From: an uncultured Eubacteriales bacterium
Lineage (GTDB): Bacteria > Bacillota > Clostridia > Lachnospirales > Lachnospiraceae
Length of the DNA stretch: 10,518 bases
Assembly: GCA_900544525.1 (NCBI GenBank)
Contig: UQVN01000103.1
Location: forward strand, 1 to 10,518
Reading direction: 5' to 3'
The notes under the pieces are model-generated. The model was not told the DNA's origin. It worked only from the letters and a program-made list of their open reading frames with translations, and made no database searches. Position numbers and translations under genes: made by a program. Below are positions 5,726 through 10,518 of the stretch, piece after piece. Positions within the stretch are counted from its first letter, which is position 1. The number at the start of each line of letters is the position of its first letter.

Positions 5726-5753
5726 TTGAAACAAAAATTCAATCTGATATAAT
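5726..5753 (+). promoter_or_regulatory. Promoter of the ABC transporter operon
   Basis: TTGAAA (5726-5731), a 16-base spacer, then TATAAT (5748-5753) preceded by TGA, an extended -10. It lies 49 bases from and divergent to the gdx -35. An inverted repeat ATTGAA-N7-TTCAAT (5725-5743) overlaps its -35 and spacer and could be an operator. Confidence 0.8.
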
Positions 5754-5793
5754 AATGAATAGTAGCAGACAATAGCAACATAAGGAGGAAATT

Positions 5794-6498
5794 ATGCCAG
5801 CGTTTGTAGAGTTAAGAGATGTTATGAAAACGTATCAAATGGGGGAAGTGGAAATTCACGCGGTAGCAGGCGTCAATTTTCAAATAGAGGAAGGCGAGTT
5901 TGTTGTAATCGTTGGGCCAAGTGGAGCGGGAAAGACGACGGTTCTTAATATATTAGGTGGAATGGATAGTGCTACTTCAGGAAAGGTTTTCGTAGGAGGT
6001 GTGGATATTAGTCGTTATAACTCAAAACAGCTCACTACATATCGAAGAGATGAGATCGGATTTGTATTTCAATTTTATAACTTAGTACAGAATTTAACGG
6101 CTAAGGAAAATGTAGAACTAGCCACACAGATTAGTAAAAATCCATTGAATCCAGTGGAAGTATTAGAGCGGGTTGGATTAAAGGAGCGAATCAATAACTT
6201 CCCTGCACAGCTATCAGGTGGAGAGCAACAGCGTGTAGCAATTGCGAGAGCTCTTGCAAAAAATCCAAAACTTCTTTTATGTGATGAGCCAACAGGAGCT
6301 CTTGATTATGCTACTGGGAAAGCCATTTTAAAGTTATTACAAGATACTTGTAGAGAGCAGAAAATGACAGTTATTGTCATTACTCATAACTCGGCAATTG
6401 CTCCGATGGCGGATCGAATCATTCATATAAAAAATGGAAAAGTTGCTCACATGGAAAAAAATAGTAATCCAATGCCAGTAGAAGAGATCGAATGGTAA
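5794..6498 (+). CDS. ABC transporter ATP-binding protein (MacB/LolD/BceA-type)
   Basis: The 234-residue cytosolic ATPase should power the permease encoded 52 bases downstream. All motifs are intact: Walker A GPSGAGKT at 41-48, Q-loop Q93 in FVFQFYNL, signature LSGGEQQR at 140-147, Walker B LLLCDEP with catalytic E165, D-loop GALD at 168-171 and switch H198. The FQFYNL Q-loop and the EPTGALD stretch are typical of ATPases paired with FtsX-fold permeases, which mostly do mechanical work on lipoproteins, peptides or cell-wall enzymes and do not import solutes. AGGAGG (5783-5788) is 5 bases before the ATG. No two-component regulator or substrate gene sits beside it, so the substrate cannot be named. 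Confidence 0.95.
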   Translation: MPAFVELRDVMKTYQMGEVEIHAVAGVNFQIEEGEFVVIVGPSGAGKTTVLNILGGMDSATSGKVFVGGVDISRYNSKQLTTYRRDEIGFVFQFYNLVQNLTAKENVELATQISKNPLNPVEVLERVGLKERINNFPAQLSGGEQQRVAIARALAKNPKLLLCDEPTGALDYATGKAILKLLQDTCREQKMTVIVITHNSAIAPMADRIIHIKNGKVAHMEKNSNPMPVEEIEW

Positions 6499-6550
6499 CA
6501 TTTCTTTTTATAAAAAGGAAGAAAAAAATAGAAAGGAAGGGTTGCAGAAA

Positions 6551-9500
6551 ATGAAAAAATCTATGAGAAAGGATTTCTTTCGGGAGATTAAAAATAGTTT
6601 CAATCGTTTTCTATCGATTATGCTTATTGTAGCATTGGGAGTGGCATTTTTTTCAGGAATTCGTGCTACAAGTCCTGATATGAAATTGTCTGCTGATATT
6701 TATTATGATAGAGAAAATATGATGGATCTCCGCGTTCTTGGAACGTGGGGAGTGACAGATGAGGATATTGAGGGGTTAAAGCAGATTGAAGGGATTAAAG
6801 AAATAGAACCTCTTTATTCCTATGATGTTATGGGAAAAGTAACGGGTAATCAATATGTGTTAAAAGCGTACTCTGCTCCAGAGAATATTAATAAAATGAA
6901 GGTAGTAGAGGGGCGTCTTCCTGAAAAAGAAGGAGAATGTGCTATTGATGAGCAATTGGTTATGACAGGTGAATTTCAAATAGGAGATACGCTTACCATT
7001 CAGTCAGGAAACGAAGAGGAGTTAAGCCATGTTATAAAAGATGATCAATACGAGATCGTTGGTGTCGTCAATTCGCCGATTTATATGGATGTTGAGAGAG
7101 GCTCCACAACCATTGGAAATGGGAAAATTAATGGATATTTTGTGCTCCCAAAAGAGGAGTTTACATTAGAAGCCTATACAGAAGTTGTTATGACAGTGGA
7201 AGGAGCAAAAGAGCTGGTTGCTTATTCCAAAGAATATGAAGAATGTGTAGCACCTGTAAAAGCGCGAGTGGAGGATTTTATTGAACAACGAGCAGAACTT
7301 CGCTATGATGATACGATAAAAGAGGCAAAAGAAAAAATCGCCGATGGTGAGAAAGAAGTAAAAGACGGGGAAAGAGAATTAAAGGATGGGCAAAAGGAGT
7401 TAAATGAGTCCAAAAAGCAAGTAGAAGATGCGGAAAAAGAACTTGCTGACGGAGAAATAGAGTTAGCAAGTGGCGAAGAAGAATTTACAAGTGCGGAGCA
7501 AAAAGTTATAGATGGAGAAGCAGAGTTAGAAAAAGGAAAACAAGAAATTTCCGAGAAAAAAGCTGAGCTTTTAGCAAAAAAAGAGCAATTAGAGCAAGCG
7601 GAAAAGGAAATTCAAGATGGAAAGGCTCAGATAAAAGAAGGAAAAGAACAATTAGCAAAAGGAGAGCAAGAGCTAGTTGCCCAACAAGAAACGATAGAGC
7701 AAGGAAAAAAGGCATATGAAGAGCAAGAAAGTAGTGTAAAAACGGCATTACAGGAAGCAAAAACAGAGTTAGAAAATGCAAAGAACACTTTAGATGCCAA
7801 TAAAAAGCAGTATGAAGAAACAGAAAAAGCAGCGTTACAACCCATTGAAGAAGCAAAGACACAATTAGAGAAAACGAAACAACAGCTCGATCAATGGAAA
7901 GCTCAGATTGCAAAATTAGAGCAAGAAGTTTCAGAAGATGATGAACAGCTTGTTAAGTTGAAACAACAATATCAGTCTGGGTTGGCAGAATATGAAGCTG
8001 CAAAACAAGAAATTGAGGCAAAAGAAAGTTTGGTAAAGGAACAATTAGCCGAAGGGAAAAAAGCATTAGAGGAAGCAGAAGAACGATATAATCAAGGATT
8101 ATCCGAATATAATCAGAAGAAAAGCAAGGCTGAAAAAGAGTTACAGAGTGCAAAAAAACAGCTAGAACAAGGAGAAAAACAGATAGAAACAGCAAAGACA
8201 AGCCTTGCCTCTAGCAAAAAAGAACTGGATAAAAAAGAAAAAGAACTGACACAAGCAGAAAAAGAAATAGAGCAGTCAAAACCTCAATTAGAGGAAGGAG
8301 AAAGTGCTTTAAAACAAGCGGAACAGACGATTCTTGCTAGTCAGACACAGTTAGAAGAAGGGAGACAGGAGTTAGAGAAAAATCGTCAAAAACTATTGGA
8401 TGCAAGACGAGAGTTAGAAGAAGGTTGGCAAGAATTAGAAGATGGTAAGAAAAAAATAACAGATGGTGAAAAAGAATTAGCCGATGGAAAAAAGGAATTG
8501 GCAGAGGCAAAGGAGAAATTGGCGGATGCCAAAGATGAATTGGCAGATTTAGATGAGCCAGAGTATTATGTCCTTGATCGAGATTCTATTGTCAGCGCCG
8601 TTTCTTTTGGAAATGATGCCGATCGAATCAAAGCCATTGGAGAGGTATTTCCAGCGATCTTCTTCCTTGTAGCAGCGCTTGTAAGTTTAACGACAATGAC
8701 TAGAATGGTAGAAAGCGATCGCACACAGATTGGCACATTAAAAGCATTAGGATATAGTAAATGGAATATTGCTATGCGTTATATTTTGTATGCTCTTTTT
8801 GCTACATTAGTTGGAAGTCTCATTGGTATGATTTTAGGACAAAAGATTTTCCCAAATATCATTATTGGAGCTTATAAGATGATGTATCAGACACTACCAG
8901 ATGTCGTAGTCCCTCTCAATAGTTTTTATTCCATTACTTCTTGTTTTTTAGCCATTGCTACGATTTTAGTGGCCACCATATTTGCTTGTTATAAAGAACT
9001 TCAAGAAGTACCAGCTGGATTAATGCGTCCAGTTGCACCAAAGGTTGGAAAGCGTGTCTTATTAGAACGAATCCCATGTATTTGGAATCGATTGAGTTTT
9101 ATTAGTAAAGTGACAGTAAGAAATTTATTCCGCTATAAAAAACGTTTCTTTATGACTATTTTTGGAATTGGTGGATGTATGGCATTGATTATTGTGGGCT
9201 TTGGCGTTAGAGATTCTATTTATTCCATTGTGGATAAACAATATGGGGGGATTATGGATTATGATTTATCCATTTCTATTAAAGAAGGAAAGAAGCCCGA
9301 AAAAATAATAGCAGGAGAAGAACGTATTTTAGGAAGTCTTAATACATGGCAGGCCAGTATCGATGTTGGAACGAAAGAAGAAGACACTTTAGAGGCATAT
9401 ATGATTGTCCCAGAAGAAAAAGACAAGTTAGAAGAGTATATTCATTTGCATAATCGAAGAACAAAAGAAACTTATGAACTCTCTTCTAACGGTGTTATTA

Positions 9501-10222
9501 TTTCAGAAAAGTTAGCGACTTTATTGAATGTGGACATTGGAGATACGATTATCATCCAACAAGAGGAAAAGAAAGATCAAACAGTTCTCATTGAAGGAAT
9601 TGCAGAAAATTACCTTTACCATTATGTATATATGGCGCCAGAGTTATATGAAAGCCTTTATGGAGAGCAAGAAGATTGGAATCAGATTTTAGTTAAGACA
9701 AAAGAACATTCTTCGAAAGAACAAAATGAACTCTCAGAACAAATTTTAAAGAAAAGTGGAGTGAATAGTGTAACTAAGGTGACAGAATCAAAGAACTCCA
9801 TCGATCGCATGATGAATAGTATGGATATTGTCGTTGTCGTATTAGTAATCTCTGCGGGAGCACTAGCGTTTATCGTATTATATAATTTAAATAATATTAA
9901 TATTAGTGAGAGAAAACGAGAACTTGCAACGATTAAAGTGTTAGGATTTTATGATATGGAGACAGCAGAATATGTTTATCGTGAAAATGTTTTATTGACA
10001 ATTTTTGGTGTCTTATTAGGATTAGGACTAGGTGTTATTTTACACCATTACGTTATTATTACAGCAGAGCTTGATATGATGATGTTAGGTAGAGACATTA
10101 AACCAATGAGTTTCGTTTATGGTGCATTATTAACAGGTATATTTTCCGTGTTGGTGAATTTTGTATTATATTATAAGTTGAAAAAAATTGATATGGTAGA
10201 ATCGTTAAAGAGCGTGGAGTAA
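6551..10222 (+). CDS. FtsX/MacB-type ABC permease with giant extracellular coiled-coil stalk
   Basis: From the ATG at 6551 the product has 1223 residues. AAGGAAGG (6533-6540) is 10 bases away; an in-frame TTG at 6542 touches that site and is unlikely. Membrane helices are near 20-37, 700-720, 743-766 and 792-816, then 866-890, 1091-1113, 1144-1169 and 1186-1210: two FtsX repeats of four. Each carries the cytoplasmic coupling motif, SDRTQIGTLKALGYS and SERKRELATIKVLGF. A MacB-like outer domain spans about 38-245, and a second lies at 890-1090. Inserted before helix 2 is a coiled coil (about 255-668) with Leu-x-x-Gly heptads at both ends and an SEDDE break at 461-465. With the ATPase it should form a MacB-like (type VII) mechanotransmission complex. 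Heptads resemble those of YhgE/Pip proteins. The gene ends at the terminator 10248-10300; cargo is unknown. Confidence 0.92.
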   Translation: MKKSMRKDFFREIKNSFNRFLSIMLIVALGVAFFSGIRATSPDMKLSADIYYDRENMMDLRVLGTWGVTDEDIEGLKQIEGIKEIEPLYSYDVMGKVTGNQYVLKAYSAPENINKMKVVEGRLPEKEGECAIDEQLVMTGEFQIGDTLTIQSGNEEELSHVIKDDQYEIVGVVNSPIYMDVERGSTTIGNGKINGYFVLPKEEFTLEAYTEVVMTVEGAKELVAYSKEYEECVAPVKARVEDFIEQRAELRYDDTIKEAKEKIADGEKEVKDGERELKDGQKELNESKKQVEDAEKELADGEIELASGEEEFTSAEQKVIDGEAELEKGKQEISEKKAELLAKKEQLEQAEKEIQDGKAQIKEGKEQLAKGEQELVAQQETIEQGKKAYEEQESSVKTALQEAKTELENAKNTLDANKKQYEETEKAALQPIEEAKTQLEKTKQQLDQWKAQIAKLEQEVSEDDEQLVKLKQQYQSGLAEYEAAKQEIEAKESLVKEQLAEGKKALEEAEERYNQGLSEYNQKKSKAEKELQSAKKQLEQGEKQIETAKTSLASSKKELDKKEKELTQAEKEIEQSKPQLEEGESALKQAEQTILASQTQLEEGRQELEKNRQKLLDARRELEEGWQELEDGKKKITDGEKELADGKKELAEAKEKLADAKDELADLDEPEYYVLDRDSIVSAVSFGNDADRIKAIGEVFPAIFFLVAALVSLTTMTRMVESDRTQIGTLKALGYSKWNIAMRYILYALFATLVGSLIGMILGQKIFPNIIIGAYKMMYQTLPDVVVPLNSFYSITSCFLAIATILVATIFACYKELQEVPAGLMRPVAPKVGKRVLLERIPCIWNRLSFISKVTVRNLFRYKKRFFMTIFGIGGCMALIIVGFGVRDSIYSIVDKQYGGIMDYDLSISIKEGKKPEKIIAGEERILGSLNTWQASIDVGTKEEDTLEAYMIVPEEKDKLEEYIHLHNRRTKETYELSSNGVIISEKLATLLNVDIGDTIIIQQEEKKDQTVLIEGIAENYLYHYVYMAPELYESLYGEQEDWNQILVKTKEHSSKEQNELSEQILKKSGVNSVTKVTESKNSIDRMMNSMDIVVVVLVISAGALAFIVLYNLNNINISERKRELATIKVLGFYDMETAEYVYRENVLLTIFGVLLGLGLGVILHHYVIITAELDMMMLGRDIKPMSFVYGALLTGIFSVLVNFVLYYKLKKIDMVESLKSVE

Positions 10223-10247
10223 ATAATAAAATTTGAAGTATGATAAG

Positions 10248-10300
10248 AAGGTATGGAACGTAAAAGCATAAGTTGCTTGTAGTTCCATACCTTTTATTTA
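10248..10300 (+). terminator. Intrinsic terminator of the ABC transporter operon
   Basis: AAGGTATGGAAC (10248-10259) pairs with GTTCCATACCTT (10282-10293), 12 bp perfect. The 22-base loop contains its own small hairpin (AAGCA/TGCTT). The stem ends in CCTTTTATTTA. It begins 25 bases after the permease stop. Confidence 0.85.
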
Positions 10301-10350
10301 CGTAAAGTGGGTTAAGGGAATGAGTTGAAACTTATGCTAGTATCGTGAAC

Positions 10351-10379
10351 TTCTCATGGATGGAGAATTATGGTATTCT
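10351..10379 (+). promoter_or_regulatory. Candidate promoter of the right-edge gene
   Basis: TTCTCA (10351-10356, 4/6), a 17-base spacer, then TATTCT (10374-10379, 4/6) with TGG before it as an extended -10. The geometry is good but both hexamers are weak. It is the best candidate between the terminator and the GTG at 10418. Confidence 0.35.
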
Positions 10380-10417
10380 AAAAGAGAAAATCTGATAAAT
10401 GGGAAAGGACAGTTAAA

Positions 10418-10518
10418 GTGGGAAAGACAGAGAAATTAAAACAGTTTTTTAAAGATTTTAGAATTTTATATGTACTATTGGGAATAAAAGTTCTTTTGTT
10501 TTATAGGCTTGTGGATTT
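10418..10518 (+). CDS. N-terminus of a membrane protein, cut by the window edge
   Basis: A GTG preceded at 8 bases by AAAGGA (10404-10409) opens a frame that stays open to the edge: 33 codons plus a partial one. The product begins MGKTEKLKQFFKDFR, then a hydrophobic stretch ILYVLLGIKVLLFYRLVDF. A charged amphipathic start followed by a membrane segment with an internal lysine recalls the N-termini of LTA-synthase-like sulfatase proteins, but 34 residues are too few to assign a family. It follows the ABC operon terminator, so it is a separate unit. Confidence 0.6.
   Translation, partial: MGKTEKLKQFFKDFRILYVLLGIKVLLFYRLVD

Noticed and set aside
5569..5775. A 68-codon plus-strand ORF opposite the gdx leader
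   Set aside because: It is antisense to the riboswitch and covers both divergent promoters. There is no ribosome site and no protein-like pattern.
6505..6523. A weak A/T hairpin between the ABC ATPase and permease genes
   Set aside because: It has about eight mostly A-T pairs and no T-run after it. The genes are 52 bases apart with a good internal ribosome site, so a terminator is unlikely.
7278..8201. Several long minus-strand ORFs within the permease gene
   Set aside because: They are complements of Glu/Lys/Gln-rich heptad codons, giving Leu/Phe/Ser-rich frames without starts preceded by ribosome sites.
10297..10306. Palindrome TTTACGTAAA after the ABC terminator
   Set aside because: A ten-base palindrome in AT-rich DNA is expected by chance, and it overlaps the terminator tail.

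Overview
The window looks like chromosomal DNA from a low-GC, Gram-positive anaerobe of the Clostridia, most plausibly a Lachnospirales-type organism. The grounds are AT-rich DNA, strong AGGAGG-type ribosome sites, sigma-A-type promoters, intrinsic terminators, an etfBA pair, and a guanidine-I riboswitch driving a Gdx exporter close to clostridial Gdx. The genus cannot be fixed from the sequence. No insertion sequence, phage gene, CRISPR array, tRNA or rRNA is visible.

Layout. (1) Positions 1-72 may be the 3' end of an upstream gene. A 145-base leader follows with three perfect stem-loops in series, then etfB and etfA, 12 bases apart and closed by a strong terminator (2032-2080). (2) A monocistronic secreted N-acetylmuramoyl-L-alanine amidase (2250-3848) has its own promoter. 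A bidirectional terminator separates it from a convergent cytosolic glycerophosphodiester phosphodiesterase (3943-4719, minus). (3) A 409-base gap (4720-5128) carries an operator-like dyad, an orphan plus-strand promoter and a long inverted repeat. (4) Gdx, a guanidinium exporter (minus), lies behind a complete promoter, guanidine-I aptamer and terminator cassette (5503-5676). (5) Divergent from it is a two-gene ABC transporter: a MacB/LolD-type ATPase and a 1223-residue FtsX-type permease with an extracellular coiled coil of about 410 residues. A terminator follows. (6) The window ends in the first 34 codons of a membrane protein starting with GTG.

How the genes work together. EtfAB carries electrons between flavin dehydrogenases, probably for an acyl-CoA dehydrogenase type partner outside the window. 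The amidase, the phosphodiesterase, the ABC transporter and perhaps the right-edge gene share an envelope theme but are separate transcription units. Gdx is a self-contained detoxification unit: guanidinium binds the leader RNA, the terminator is disrupted and the exporter is made.

Most noteworthy: (a) the permease coiled coil is nearly mirror-symmetric about an acidic break exactly at its midpoint, which predicts a hairpin stalk long enough to cross a Gram-positive wall; (b) the complete guanidine-I switch, which also shows that the gdx start must be moved to a TTG; (c) the string of perfect dyads before etfB; (d) a WalR-like direct repeat before the amidase promoter; (e) an orphan promoter aimed at the gdx 3' end.
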